In this document: one piece after another, positions 55,101 to 55,736 of the stretch
Layout: every line of letters starts with the position of its first letter
Position numbering within the stretch: the first letter of the stretch is position 1
NCBI RefSeq assembly: GCF_905475465.1
Contig: NC_062245.1
Location: forward strand, 5,456,001-5,520,000
Origin: Pieris napi
Lineage: Eukaryota > Arthropoda > Insecta > Lepidoptera > Pieridae
Direction: 5' to 3'
Length of the DNA: 64,000 nucleotides
The notes under the pieces: model-generated
What the model saw: only the letters and a program-made list of their open reading frames with translations
Database searches by the model: none
What the model was told of the DNA's origin: nothing
Position numbers and translations under genes: made by a program

Positions 55101-55736
55101 TTGTCTTTTTCTATATTAAATTGGCCAGACAAGGCCGTCCTGCTTTTATTATATTAAGGCAAAACTGTATGAATGCTTTATTCACAGCTTATTTATGGTC
55201 ACCATGTAACATTTTCAAGACAGAAAAGTTTTACTACATCACATATTTACTATATTTTACACTAGGATTTATTTTACAAAACTTACTAATTGTGAAAAGT
55301 TTTTGATAACAAACAAAAGAAAAAACAGAGTGAAACATGATAGTAAAAAAATAAGATTAACAATATCATTAAGTGAGATGTTGTAATATACTAATATTAT
55401 GATAAGGAAGATAAAAAAATGGTAAATTTCTCATTAGAACGTCATCAAACAAAATAGATTTAGAAAATCATTAAACTAAAGTTTACCAAGTTTTGAAAGC
55501 GTGAAGTTTTCTGACATTGCTAAATATATATGATATATTAGTATTTTTAAGAGTATAACGATAGCACTAATAAAGATCGCGTGAATATTGTGATACAATG
55601 TTTATATTTATCCTCCGTGGGAGAGGATTAAGCAGAACGCACCATATACTTGTACAGTCCAATTTTTTTGTGAAATTTAATAAAACTCACCAACAGCGTA
55701 AGTTTCTTCATTTTGTAGTTTTCGCCACACAGTCAT
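3924..55736 (-). CDS. mbc: Myoblast city / DOCK1-type Rac guanine-nucleotide exchange factor (whole gene, 36 coding exons)
   Basis: Encodes a DOCK-A family protein. In this family the SH3 domain binds ELMO, DHR-1 binds phosphoinositides and DHR-2 loads GTP on Rac; it drives myoblast fusion, cell migration and engulfment from the cytosol and plasma membrane. I joined 36 exons (listed separately); the sum is about 1908 codons, against 1865 residues for human DOCK1. Approximate domains: SH3 12-71, DHR-1 425-605, helical middle 620-1240, DHR-2 1250-1665, Ser/Pro-rich tail to 1908. DOCK1-like rather than DOCK3/4-like stretches include RHRSSNEAKDRSE, KHAQGLWV, VNVKNFVC and FASRWIERTE. All junctions agree in phase except for a 1-nt excess in exon 22. 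Choosing mbc over the sponge (DOCK3/4) paralogue rests on recalled family similarity, not an alignment. Confidence 0.93.
4727..5042. mobile_element. Foldback element with about 100-bp inverted arms, copy 1
   Basis: The left end GTCACCGTAAAATTG and right end (reversed) GTTAACGTAAAATTG lead into long mirrored arms with TCTATCTCGCGAGATT. A second copy lies inverted at 22443-22758 and a fragment at 58325-58435. No open frame. Confidence 0.88.
5776..6057 (-). mobile_element. tRNA-derived SINE, family 1, copy 1
   Basis: On the minus strand the head reads AGTGTTGGCCTAGTGGCTTC (A box) and GGTCGTAGGTTCGATCCCCG (B box), the RNA polymerase III promoter of a tRNA-like SINE. Further copies at 13775, 37946, 42603 and 43540. 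Confidence 0.85.
6530..6632 (-). CDS. mbc: mbc exon 35
   Basis: 103 nt, phase 0 in and 1 out. Encodes LVTERPLRADVERRLSQRAS and YVTSSEPPSNRDSL. Resembles the Arg/Ser segment of the DOCK1 tail (SERRFSVSPSSPS). Needed to connect exon 34 (phase 0) to the last exon (phase 1), and it fits exactly. Confidence 0.82.
6748..7062 (-). mobile_element. Helitron-like element, family A, copy 1
   Basis: Minus-strand element beginning TC (7061-7062) and ending CTAG (6748-6751) followed by T, with GCCAGGTCAG-type sequence just before the end. The same consensus recurs at 17463, 26630, 33167, 36039 and 47572. No Rep/helicase coding, so non-autonomous. Confidence 0.72.
7417..7558. repeat. Small inverted-repeat element, copy 2
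   Basis: GGTACTCTGTAACTTCC at the left is mirrored by GGAGGTTACAGAGTACC at the right, ending just outside mbc exon 34. Same family as 2201-2355. Confidence 0.65.
7592..7780 (-). CDS. mbc: mbc exon 34, Ser/Asn-rich tail
   Basis: 189 nt, phase 0 both sides. Encodes a Ser/Asn/Ala-rich stretch (SINSAITSAIASAFNNNLNS) and SAVSPLRELRQD. Low complexity. Borders TTTCAG and GAC|GTAAGT. Being a multiple of three, it could be skipped without a shift. Confidence 0.78.
7891..8133. mobile_element. Foldback MITE, CTGTAACTCAC family, copy 1
   Basis: CAGCCCTGCGATTCTGTAAC begins the left arm and is mirrored at 8110-8133; the arms are about 100 bp. A shorter copy lies at 51037-51261 and a near-minimal one at 60748-60806. 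Confidence 0.88.
8250..8453. mobile_element. MITE, GTTCAAGTATTACGTAA family, with poly-C
   Basis: Left end AGCGTTCAAGTATTATATCA, right end (reversed) AGGGAGCGTTCAAGTATTAC. A long C run at about 8296-8314 and a second at 8412-8422 lie inside. Ends 23 bp before mbc exon 33. Confidence 0.8.
8477..8528 (-). CDS. mbc: mbc exon 33, basic tail segment
   Basis: 52 nt, phase 2 in and 0 out. Encodes EISSSGTLTPRHKKRSRK. Small, Ser-rich then strongly basic, which suggests a lipid- or protein-binding patch (inference). Borders TTTCACAG and AAG|GTATGT are good. Confidence 0.78.
8589..8876 (+). mobile_element. Inverted-end element carrying a 5S rRNA segment
   Basis: TGGAACGAAGTTCCTT at 8589-8604 is mirrored, with one mismatch, by AAGGAATTTCGTTCCA at 8861-8876. 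Between them lies 5S rRNA-derived DNA (separate entry). Could be a 5S-headed SINE or a DNA element that captured 5S. Confidence 0.55.
8685..8782 (+). pseudogene. 5S rRNA, 5'-truncated copy
   Basis: About 98 nt read as insect 5S from AATACACCGGTTCTCGTCCG through TACTTGGATGGGCGACCGCC to GTTGGC, then a run of nine T. The first 20 or so bases of 5S are absent and replaced by unrelated sequence. The internal control region is largely present, so polymerase III might still read it, but it cannot be a normal 5S gene. Confidence 0.9.
9332..9465 (+). mobile_element. Short Helitron-like remnant, family C
   Basis: Starts TCTTCTGTTTGTAAGCTC and ends GACGGGTCCGTTAG, where the final CTAG is mutated to TTAG. 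The end matches the complete element at 46715-47204. Confidence 0.5.
9615..9745 (-). CDS. mbc: mbc exon 32, Ser-rich tail
   Basis: 131 nt, phase 0 in and 2 out. Encodes ISEFDTLSEASSEVQLRANL and DSSDIDSRSLATNRMSDIST. No fold is recognisable; acidic/Ser-rich, as expected of the disordered DOCK C-terminus. Supported by phase, clean TTTCAG and GTAAGT borders and position. Confidence 0.82.
9924..10030 (-). CDS. mbc: mbc exon 31, end of DHR-2
   Basis: 107 nt, phase 1 in and 0 out. Encodes GLEVHASRDPDKKMHALLVK then RFHEIQQKVEQNFGRR, matching DOCK1 GIRIHGDKVTEALRPFHERM and KQLKEKVEKEYGVRI. Confidence 0.93.
10454..10603 (-). CDS. mbc: mbc exon 30, DHR-2 catalytic core
   Basis: 150 nt, phase 1 in and out. 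Encodes GILDPQVQGGLVNYELAFFT and QQLKDLIADQVPLLKF, matching DOCK1 GIVDPAVMGGFANYEKAFFT and EKLKDLIAWQIPFLAE. The Val in DPQVQGG (about residue 1588 after correcting the frameshift) corresponds to the nucleotide-sensor Val of DOCK GEFs, so the enzyme looks competent. Confidence 0.95.
10742..11050 (-). mobile_element. tRNA-derived SINE, family 2, copy 1
   Basis: The minus-strand head has CTCATAGCCTAGCGGTCTTA (A box) and GGGTTCGATTCCCGG-like (B box) sequence. The second copy is at 28655-28895 on the plus strand. Distinct from family 1. Confidence 0.82.
11221..11385 (-). CDS. mbc: mbc exon 29, DHR-2
   Basis: 165 nt, phase 1 in and out. Encodes GILRWFPVIASRTYLVSPLE and VAVETMSNTNRQLKRV, matching DOCK1 GILRWFEVKSVFMVEISPLE and NAIETMQLTNDKINSM. 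This lies in the Rac-binding half of DHR-2. Confidence 0.95.
11666..11715. repeat. Perfect 22-bp hairpin
   Basis: The arms at 11666-11687 and 11694-11715 are exact reverse complements with a 6-nt loop AGTGTG. It lies in mbc intron 28. Could be a relic of a palindromic transposon or a short RNA hairpin. Confidence 0.85.
12002..12103 (-). CDS. mbc: mbc exon 28, DHR-2
   Basis: 102 nt, phase 1 in and out. Encodes AKEFASRWIERTEVEISDKL, matching DOCK1 DNEFANMWIERTIYTTAYKL. Confidence 0.94.
12262..12549. mobile_element. MITE, GTTCAAGTATTACGTAA family, long form
   Basis: Left GCATTCAAGTATTACGTAA and right (reversed) AGGGAGGGCTCAAGTATTAC. The interior shares GGTCACGAAACGTTT and CTTGGGTACAGTAC with 23056-23333 and 50298-50445. 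Confidence 0.8.
12798..12941 (-). CDS. mbc: mbc exon 27, DHR-2
   Basis: 144 nt, phase 1 in and out. Encodes YLQINAVTPVISEK and ERILQYYEHNNVNKFIFSRP, matching DOCK1 YIQCFTVKPKLD and EQIVSFYRVNEVQRFEYSRP. Confidence 0.94.
13070..13378 (-). mobile_element. LINE 3' fragment
   Basis: Minus-strand reading gives the same C-terminal coding tail as at 1105-1340, with STTERF-like and FKKRAYQFLKG-like sequence, then ATGGGTGGTGGTATCACTT and AGGTGAGCCTCCTGACC. Truncated at the 5' side. Confidence 0.7.
13528..13663 (-). CDS. mbc: mbc exon 26, DHR-2
   Basis: 136 nt, phase 0 in and 1 out. Encodes GFVYRGNECDMLHNFKERML and the segment DEPGEDITESDGQ, matching DOCK1 VFIYRGKEYERREDFEARLL and PPGDDIKNSPGQ. Confidence 0.93.
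13775..14062 (-). mobile_element. tRNA-derived SINE, family 1, copy 2
   Basis: Same consensus as 5776-6057, with GGTTCGATCCCCGGCTG at about 13993-14009 on the minus strand and diverged ends. Lies in mbc intron 25. Confidence 0.82.
14278..14746. mobile_element. DNA transposon remnant rich in CGCGCG motifs
   Basis: AGGCTATGTTCACATG at the left mirrors CATCTGAACAAAGCCT at the right with two mismatches. CGCGCG-containing words in both orientations recur inside. It ends about 30 bp from mbc exon 25. No transposase frame. Confidence 0.6.
14774..15022 (-). CDS. mbc: mbc exon 25, DHR-2
   Basis: 249 nt, phase 0 both sides. Encodes ESGRQWEAAVEVIKELVLVH and YFRVRYLGKGFPPHLLTPK, matching DOCK1 DKGKMWEEAIALGKELAEQY and YFAVGYYGQGFPTFLRGK. 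Confidence 0.95.
15040..15145. repeat. Fragment of the TTATACTTCTTTAGGCGC element
   Basis: TTATACTTCTTTAGGCGCGT and the following 90 bp match 29215-29310 and, reversed, 41385-41486. Only one end is present. Confidence 0.65.
15552..15720 (-). CDS. mbc: mbc exon 24, DHR-2
   Basis: 169 nt, phase 2 in and 0 out. Encodes RYVHRLAAMHRSSQHWAEAG then LTLQLHAKLLEWS, matching DOCK1 RYLYKLCDLHKECDNYTEAA and YTLLLHAKLLKWS. The motif is the start of lobe A of DHR-2. Confidence 0.94.
16300..16461 (-). mobile_element. LINE 3' fragment, left part (split by a solo LTR)
   Basis: Matches the LINE tail at 13070-13378, including GGTACGCTCTTTTCTTGAAG and GGTTCGGAAATAC, and continues at 16909-16990 on the other side of the LTR. 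Confidence 0.68.
16466..16904 (+). mobile_element. Solo LTR of an LTR retrotransposon
   Basis: Starts TGTCGGCGGTAG and ends TATTCCTACA, flanked on both sides by TATA (16462-16465 and 16905-16908). A core promoter TATAAAA sits at 16610-16616 and an AATAA-like signal near 16855. GC-rich compared with its surroundings. No internal coding region, so it is the product of LTR-LTR recombination. Confidence 0.7.
16610..16616 (+). promoter_or_regulatory. TATA box of the solo LTR
   Basis: GTGTATAAAAACCCGCC fits an LTR U3 promoter, placed mid-LTR where the U3/R border is expected. Confidence 0.55.
16909..16990 (-). mobile_element. LINE 3' fragment, right part
   Basis: ACGCTTGAACGACGGACGTC continues the LINE tail of 16300-16461 in register after removing the LTR and one TATA. 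Confidence 0.62.
17039..17330 (-). CDS. mbc: mbc exon 23, entry to DHR-2
   Basis: 292 nt, phase 1 in and 2 out. Encodes TFENELIDKLDVLAEAGRGD and ends VLRFYEQIERPHMYI, matching DOCK1 MFENEIITKLDHEVEGGRGD and VLNFYKEIEREEMYIRYLYK. The open frame runs past the donor, but AG|GTATTT and the next exon's phase place the border at 17039. Confidence 0.93.
17463..17756 (-). mobile_element. Helitron-like element, family A, copy 2
   Basis: Minus strand, TC at 17755-17756 and CTAG at 17463-17466 with a flanking T. Carries TTGCCGGGTCAGCTAG at its 3' end and TTCTCGTGTCACAATG near its 5' end. Confidence 0.74.
17992..18139 (-). CDS. mbc: mbc exon 22 (contains a 1-nt frameshift)
   Basis: 148 nt as written, phase 1 in. 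The first codons read GDHKRYF and the rest, in another frame, reads IPQLVGPFLEV...IIPLFFDMMQ. DOCK1 has GQHKIKFIPEMVGPILEM, so both halves belong together with five residues between LG and FIP. Four A at 18120-18123 (TTTT on the coding strand) where three would fit throw the frame out and give a TGA about ten codons later. No other GT or AG nearby restores the frame while keeping the alignment. Probably a homopolymer error, otherwise a disabling allele. Confidence 0.88.
18751..18989 (-). CDS. mbc: mbc exon 21
   Basis: 239 nt, phase 2 in and 1 out. Encodes SSPLQLESVPATRKHRVVML, then YGDIRRSAATLAAEMWYSLG, matching DOCK1 ESLQLENFSSAKRAKILN and KYGDMRRQIGFEIRDMWYNLG. Confidence 0.94.
19341..19558. 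mobile_element. Mariner-like MITE with 44-bp near-perfect inverted ends
   Basis: TACAGTACTCCAAAATTAAT begins the left arm and its mirror ends at 19558. The arms are identical for about 40 bp or more, through ACAGATCTTCGCCAG. TA at each edge fits a mariner-type TA target duplication. It looks young compared with its neighbours. Confidence 0.82.
19559..20225. repeat. Probable LINE-derived remnant
   Basis: GAAGAACTGGCAAGAAACTT and CCGCCACTCTTTTTAATCGC are familiar as dispersed insect retroelement sequence. No frame is intact and I cannot place the boundaries. Confidence 0.3.
20316..20536 (-). CDS. mbc: mbc exon 20
   Basis: 221 nt, phase 0 in and 2 out. Contains LICVLLDMVRQMSEEQYTTV and VFRSYWADMLHLQHYIMMHA, corresponding to DOCK1 FVACMTAILRQMEDYHYAHL and the PFDWVIMNMVQ region. 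Confidence 0.9.
21426..21611 (-). CDS. mbc: mbc exon 19
   Basis: 186 nt, phase 0 both sides. Encodes VELCVDTLGEVVTLLARDDV then GPVEADRGVLARALLPTVLK, matching DOCK1 LLSHILEVLYRKDVGP. Confidence 0.92.
22190..22400 (-). other. CpG-rich island in intron 18 (possible alternative exon or promoter)
   Basis: A 200-bp GC/CpG-rich patch in an AT-rich intron. On the minus strand a 105-nt frame WEREAAIKSRSVNKAARLLG...DNSQQQQF is bounded by CAG and GTACGT, in phase 0 at both sides, so it could splice between exons 18 and 19. A TCAGT initiator-like word lies just upstream at 22365-22369. DOCK1 has no counterpart, and the acceptor lacks a pyrimidine tract. Confidence 0.3.
22443..22758. mobile_element. Foldback element, copy 2 (opposite orientation)
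   Basis: Near-identical reverse complement of 4727-5042; here the GTTAACG end is on the left and the CGGTGAC end on the right. Confidence 0.88.
23056..23333. mobile_element. MITE, GTTCAAGTATTACGTAA family, long form
   Basis: GGGAGCGTTCAAGTATTACG at the left, mirrored by CGTAATACTTGAACGTTCCC at the right, with one mismatch in the first 20. An interior G run lies at about 23277-23287. Confidence 0.84.
24090..24505. repeat. Dispersed 0.4-kb repeat, copy 1
   Basis: From AGTCTTGTTCATATTTATAC to CATGCGCCTAAAAAAGTTTC it matches 59430-59860 closely. The outer GAAGTGAAAC / GTTTCACTTC ends suggest a non-autonomous DNA transposon. Confidence 0.7.
26396..26570 (-). CDS. mbc: mbc exon 18
   Basis: 175 nt, phase 2 in and 0 out. 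Encodes SEYTVWALEALPLGRLSNQR and a helical stretch ending RSLLRAPAE, aligned to the DOCK1 segment around LTIQKLYCLIEIVHSDLF. A 4.8-kb intron follows it. Confidence 0.88.
26630..26912 (+). mobile_element. Helitron-like element, family A, 3'-truncated
   Basis: TATAAAATTCTCGTGTCGCG through CTCCGAAACGGCTCGACCG to TACATGGCAAAACGA. The terminal GGGTCAGCTAG is missing. It ends 20 bp from mbc exon 17. Confidence 0.65.
26933..27063 (-). CDS. mbc: mbc exon 17
   Basis: 131 nt, phase 0 in and 2 out. Encodes SLLQALVWLMRCGDHALTCQ then GSALKYLPHAIP, matching DOCK1 ESLLQLFRSIND and GAALKYLPTIV. Confidence 0.92.
27215..27540 (+). mobile_element. LINE (RTE-like) 3' coding fragment
   Basis: A plus-strand frame reads FIKCNRLNWLGHVHRMADD and later GRPRLRWWDGVGVDF, the familiar C-terminal end of RTE/Craig-type insect LINE polyproteins. 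It ends in a GATGATTATT-type tail. Non-functional fragment. Confidence 0.72.
27856..28057 (-). CDS. mbc: mbc exon 16
   Basis: 202 nt, phase 2 in and 0 out. Contains LQCMKCLESLVRVLVRSRQL, matching DOCK1 YKAMKALESIFKFIVRSRIL. Confidence 0.93.
28464..28627 (-). CDS. mbc: mbc exon 15
   Basis: 164 nt, phase 0 in and 2 out. Contains ISLVADHKYQHFQPVLHVYI and EESFCDALAYE, matching DOCK1 IGLIADRKFQHFNPVLETYI and KKHFSATLAY. Confidence 0.94.
28655..28895 (+). mobile_element. tRNA-derived SINE, family 2, copy 2
   Basis: CCTCATAGCCTAGCAGTCTT then GGGTTCGATTCCCGGTTCGA, followed by the same body as 10742-11050 reversed. Confidence 0.82.
29205..29580. mobile_element. TTATACTTCTTTAGGCGC element, full copy
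   Basis: About 375 bp with related ends: GTTATACTTCTTTAGGCGCG on the left and, reversed, GAAGTTATAATTCTTTGGCG on the right. The same element, reversed and interrupted, occupies 39311-41486. Confidence 0.68.
29651..29799 (-). CDS. mbc: mbc exon 14
   Basis: 149 nt, phase 1 in and 0 out. Encodes EEILGVLKWSTHHAEGTLRT and DELVKFLQDILDALFSILTQ, matching DOCK1 LLGLLKWRSN and VVKFLQDTLDALFNI. Start of the helical-repeat middle region. Confidence 0.95.
30778..30970 (-). CDS. mbc: mbc exon 13, end of DHR-1
   Basis: 193 nt, phase 0 in and 1 out. Contains CLGLPSRRDELPAGSDRG and LTVATKLCSTKLTQR, matching DOCK1 YLSLPSTKAELEEKG and ISTLVCSTKLTQN. Confidence 0.93.
31085..31654 (+). mobile_element. LINE 3' fragment, about 570 bp
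   Basis: The plus strand includes the C-terminal coding tail (STTERFLRQFLPCTTT, NQFDLGSFKKRAYHF) and the 3' UTR CATCAGATGAGCCTCCTGCC, ending in a short A-rich tail immediately before a Helitron-like element. Confidence 0.72.
31655..32307 (-). mobile_element. Helitron-like element, family B, full length
   Basis: Minus strand, beginning TCACTACATAGTATAAAACA and ending GGGGCGGGTCGCTAG, 653 bp. The GC-rich inverted bases before CTAG form the expected 3' hairpin. A second, shorter copy lies at 53855-54106. Confidence 0.74.
32571..32747 (-). CDS. mbc: mbc exon 12, DHR-1
   Basis: 177 nt, phase 0 both sides. Contains LCRHRSSNEAKDRSERHFAL and GTTTSDTQHHLAVYK, a close match to DOCK1 FRHRSSQDSKDKSEKIFAL and HDLIVYKAE. 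This block separates DOCK1/2/5 from DOCK3/4 and is the main reason for the mbc assignment. Confidence 0.96.
33167..33516 (+). mobile_element. Helitron-like element, family A, copy 4
   Basis: From GTGTCACAATGTTAGTTACC to AACGTTTGCCGGGTCAGCTAG at 33516, with a T after it. The first about 20 bases with the TC end are lost or diverged. Confidence 0.7.
33664..33762 (-). CDS. mbc: mbc exon 11, DHR-1
   Basis: 99 nt, phase 0 both sides. Encodes GVISIGAGVALVNEFTSIVY and YHEDRPRWQEVFK, matching DOCK1 VIFPGAGDEAISEYKSVIYY and PRWFETVKV. Confidence 0.93.
33930..34190. repeat. Unclassified GC-richer dispersed repeat between T runs
   Basis: GGGGAAATGCGATACGCATA through CGCGATCAGCCGTGAATATT, bounded by T runs on both sides. 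It resembles a retroelement 3' end; I cannot name the family. Confidence 0.35.
34205..34452 (-). mobile_element. tRNA-derived SINE, family 3
   Basis: The minus-strand head has CATTGGTCTAGTGCTTAGTA (A box) and TCCCGGGTTCGATCCCCGGC (B box), a complete tRNA-like arm, then an AT-rich body. Confidence 0.8.
34868..35077 (-). CDS. mbc: mbc exon 10, start of DHR-1
   Basis: 210 nt, phase 0 both sides. Encodes ARKMGFPEVILPGDARNDLY and then VTLCGGSFSRGGGKSSERN. The signature GFPEvimPGDxRNDlYVTL opens DHR-1, the C2-like domain that binds phosphoinositides at the membrane. The RGGGK loop is closer to DOCK3/4 than to DOCK1; the rest of the gene is DOCK1-like. Confidence 0.96.
35203..35302 (-). mobile_element. 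LINE 3' end, 100-bp fragment
   Basis: GGCAGGAGGCTCATCTGATG and CCGCCGCCCATGG match the 3' UTR and tail seen at 13090 and 31600. Confidence 0.55.
35407..35625. repeat. 18-bp tandem repeat, 12 units
   Basis: AGTTCTGCAATACTGTTT repeated about 12 times with only four single-base variants. The period is six codons, so both strands stay open and show false repetitive proteins. It lies in mbc intron 9. Confidence 0.95.
35768..35891 (-). CDS. mbc: mbc exon 9
   Basis: 124 nt, phase 2 in and 0 out. Encodes DSLLKKVISNRDYKEQKHAQ then GLWVYLQIFEGDLKQ, matching the DOCK1 segment ending GQGLWVTLKLLPGDIHQ just before DHR-1. Confidence 0.93.
36039..36377 (-). mobile_element. Helitron-like element, family A, complete copy
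   Basis: Minus strand, A|TCTTATATATAAAATTCTC to GGTCAGCTAG|T, 339 bp. The best-preserved copy and the clearest evidence for insertion between A and T. It ends 38 bp from mbc exon 8. Confidence 0.78.
36415..36576 (-). CDS. mbc: mbc exon 8
   Basis: 162 nt, phase 2 in and out. The centre reads MRRPFGVALADVT, matching DOCK1 LRRPFGVAVMDVT. The donor is CC|GTATGT, with a C rather than the usual G before the GT, but phase and similarity support it. Confidence 0.88.
36590..36665 (+). repeat. Imperfect AGATA-type simple repeat
   Basis: Repeated AGATAGA/AGATATAGA words with no stable period, just 5' of mbc exon 8. Confidence 0.6.
36909..37286 (+). mobile_element. Helitron-like element, family D
   Basis: Starts A|TCTTTATATATATATAATG and ends AAAGCGGGCGCGAAACGGCTAG|T, 378 bp. 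Different interior from families A-C, same end rules. Confidence 0.66.
37327..37418 (-). CDS. mbc: mbc exon 7
   Basis: 92 nt, phase 0 in and 2 out. Encodes ELGSDIKKEKIFLVCHVVRI, matching DOCK1 DLGSKDLKREKISFVCQIVR. Acceptor TTTTCAG, donor CAG|GTAAAT. Confidence 0.92.
37946..38222 (+). mobile_element. tRNA-derived SINE, family 1, copy 3
   Basis: AGCAGTGTTGGCCTAGTGGC and GGTCGTAGGTTCGATC, plus orientation, body as in the other copies. Confidence 0.84.
38259..38316 (+). repeat. GTAT microsatellite
   Basis: Interrupted (GTAT)n with GCGT and GCAT variants, immediately after the SINE tail. Confidence 0.85.
39017..39241 (-). CDS. mbc: mbc exon 6
   Basis: 225 nt, phase 0 on both sides, bounded by TTTTTCAG and GTGAGT. 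Encodes VVNVKNFVCRMSDVAELSL, then SVLLRWPPQNL, matching DOCK1 FVNLKNVVCKIGEDAEVLMS and NYLVRWSS. Codons are GC-rich compared with the flanking introns, as expected of coding sequence here. Confidence 0.95.
39580..41041 (+). mobile_element. hAT transposon, 1462 bp, with 8-bp target duplication
   Basis: Inverted ends TAGGGCATCGA / TCGATGCCCTA are flanked by GTCACACC at 39572-39579 and again at 41042-41049, the 8-bp duplication typical of hAT. CCCGGGTTT words repeat at the subtermini. Contains transposase remnants. Confidence 0.88.
39935..40600 (+). pseudogene. hAT transposase remnant
   Basis: Frames at 39941-40195 (TDDDWRNKDEIQKILDVIKT and KALIDL) and 40322-40600 (LFENGGTR) are in the order expected of a hAT transposase middle and C-terminal region. 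Stops separate them, and the conserved dimerisation end is missing. Not functional. Confidence 0.7.
41868..41991 (-). CDS. mbc: mbc exon 5
   Basis: 124 nt, phase 2 in and 0 out. Encodes RILGMELAVRTISGQLVDP, matching DOCK1 NRILDLDLVVRDEDGNILDP. The intron after this exon (39242-41867) holds a nested hAT insertion. Confidence 0.92.
42236..42381 (-). CDS. mbc: mbc exon 4
   Basis: 146 nt, phase 0 in and 2 out. Encodes KNDGRFKFMEVSMRALLEL followed by SGALPQDQLRRV, matching DOCK1 MIYDLIEWRSQILSGTLPQDEL. Part of the N-terminal helical region that contacts ELMO. Confidence 0.92.
42603..42894 (-). mobile_element. tRNA-derived SINE, family 1, copy 4
   Basis: Full-length, close to 5776-6057. Starts 47 bp from mbc exon 3, in intron 3. 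Confidence 0.85.
42942..43044 (-). CDS. mbc: mbc exon 3
   Basis: 103 nt, phase 2 in and 0 out, between TTTCAG and GTAAGT. Encodes RCGETVVAS, a glycine run, and LREWLQHWKDLYT, matching DOCK1 LREWSTIWRQLYV in the helical segment after SH3. The glycine run is insect-specific or local; I cannot say which. Confidence 0.9.
43540..43767 (-). mobile_element. tRNA-derived SINE, family 1, truncated copy 5
   Basis: Shares CATAGAAAGTCCTTTGGTGC and GGATCGAACCTACGACCT with the family; internal deletion of about 60 bp. Confidence 0.75.
45070..45241 (-). CDS. mbc: mbc exon 2, SH3 domain
   Basis: Begins in phase 1 after TTTTCAG and ends AG|GTATTC. It carries nearly the whole SH3 domain: ALYNFNA at the start, then the ligand-binding pair DWYWG and the end motif GVFPRNYV. 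In DOCK1 this domain folds back on DHR-2 and is released by ELMO binding. Confidence 0.95.
45715..45960 (-). mobile_element. Probable LINE 3' coding fragment
   Basis: The minus strand gives broken reading such as TTWTRRANIR and LEEAYVSQDTV, similar to the end of RTE-type LINE proteins, with a (TAA/ATT)n tail at 45720-45738. Confidence 0.45.
46715..47204 (+). mobile_element. Helitron-like element, family C, complete
   Basis: A|TCTATATATATAAAAATGAA to GTCGGGTCCGCTAG|T, 490 bp, with CGGCTCGACCGATTT near the 5' end. Clean A/T target and CTAG end. Confidence 0.76.
47572..47812 (+). mobile_element. Helitron-like element, family A, 3'-truncated
   Basis: TCTAATATATAAAATTCTCG, then CTCCGAAACGGCTTAATCG to CTACGATCAACCC. 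Lacks the CTAG end and part of the 5' segment. Confidence 0.62.
49140..49570. repeat. Unclassified GC-richer repeat in intron 1
   Basis: Reversed, it contains ACTAAAACCACCTCGGGTAG and GGGGATAACCCACT, resembling a retroelement 3' UTR. Boundaries uncertain. Confidence 0.35.
50298..50445. mobile_element. MITE, GTTCAAGTATTACGTAA family, partial
   Basis: GGGAGCGTTCAAG, then TTTTTGGAGATTATCGACCC and CTTGGGTACAGTACTGTAC-like interior; one end missing. Confidence 0.65.
50655..50712. repeat. Inverted repeat around TTGATAATTTGAAA
   Basis: CTCTTGATAATTTGAAA and TTTCAAATTATCGAGAG face each other across about 22 bp. Possibly the end of a pogo/Tigger-type element (inference). Confidence 0.5.
51037..51261. 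mobile_element. Foldback MITE, CTGTAACTCAC family, copy 2, with extended palindrome
   Basis: CAGCCTTGCGATTCTGTAAC arms as in 7891-8133, but here the flanks AGTATCCTTTAACAT and ATGTTAAAGGATACT are also mirrored, extending the palindrome to 225 bp overall. Confidence 0.85.
51300..51600. repeat. Rearranged fragments of the TTATACTTCTTTAGGCGC element
   Basis: CCAAAAGAAGTATAACTTCA at about 51453 and a second similar end at about 51573-51592 lie about 120 bp apart, a duplicated terminus rather than a whole element. Confidence 0.55.
53855..54106 (+). mobile_element. Helitron-like element, family B, short copy
   Basis: ACAAAACAAAGTCGCTTTCT to AGGGGCGGGTCGCCAG. The last four bases are CCAG instead of CTAG. 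About 400 bp shorter than 31655-32307. Confidence 0.65.
55691..55736 (-). CDS. mbc: mbc coding exon 1 (start codon)
   Basis: Starts ATG at 55736 and reads MTVWRKLQNEETYAV, lining up with the DOCK1 start MTRWVPTKREEKYGV. The exon ends with one base of the next codon, followed by the donor GTGAGT. A 10.4-kb intron separates it from exon 2. The DOCK1-like first residues decide the start. Confidence 0.9.

Larger units (their letters stand above)
45242..55690 (-). other. mbc intron 1, 10.4 kb
   Basis: Longest intron. Contains LINE, Helitron-like, MITE and foldback copies listed separately, a G run at about 49325-49333, and a GC-richer dispersed tract at 49140-49570. I find no further mbc exon in it; 54110-55690 is plain AT-rich DNA. 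Large first introns often hold enhancers, but nothing here shows one. Confidence 0.7.
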
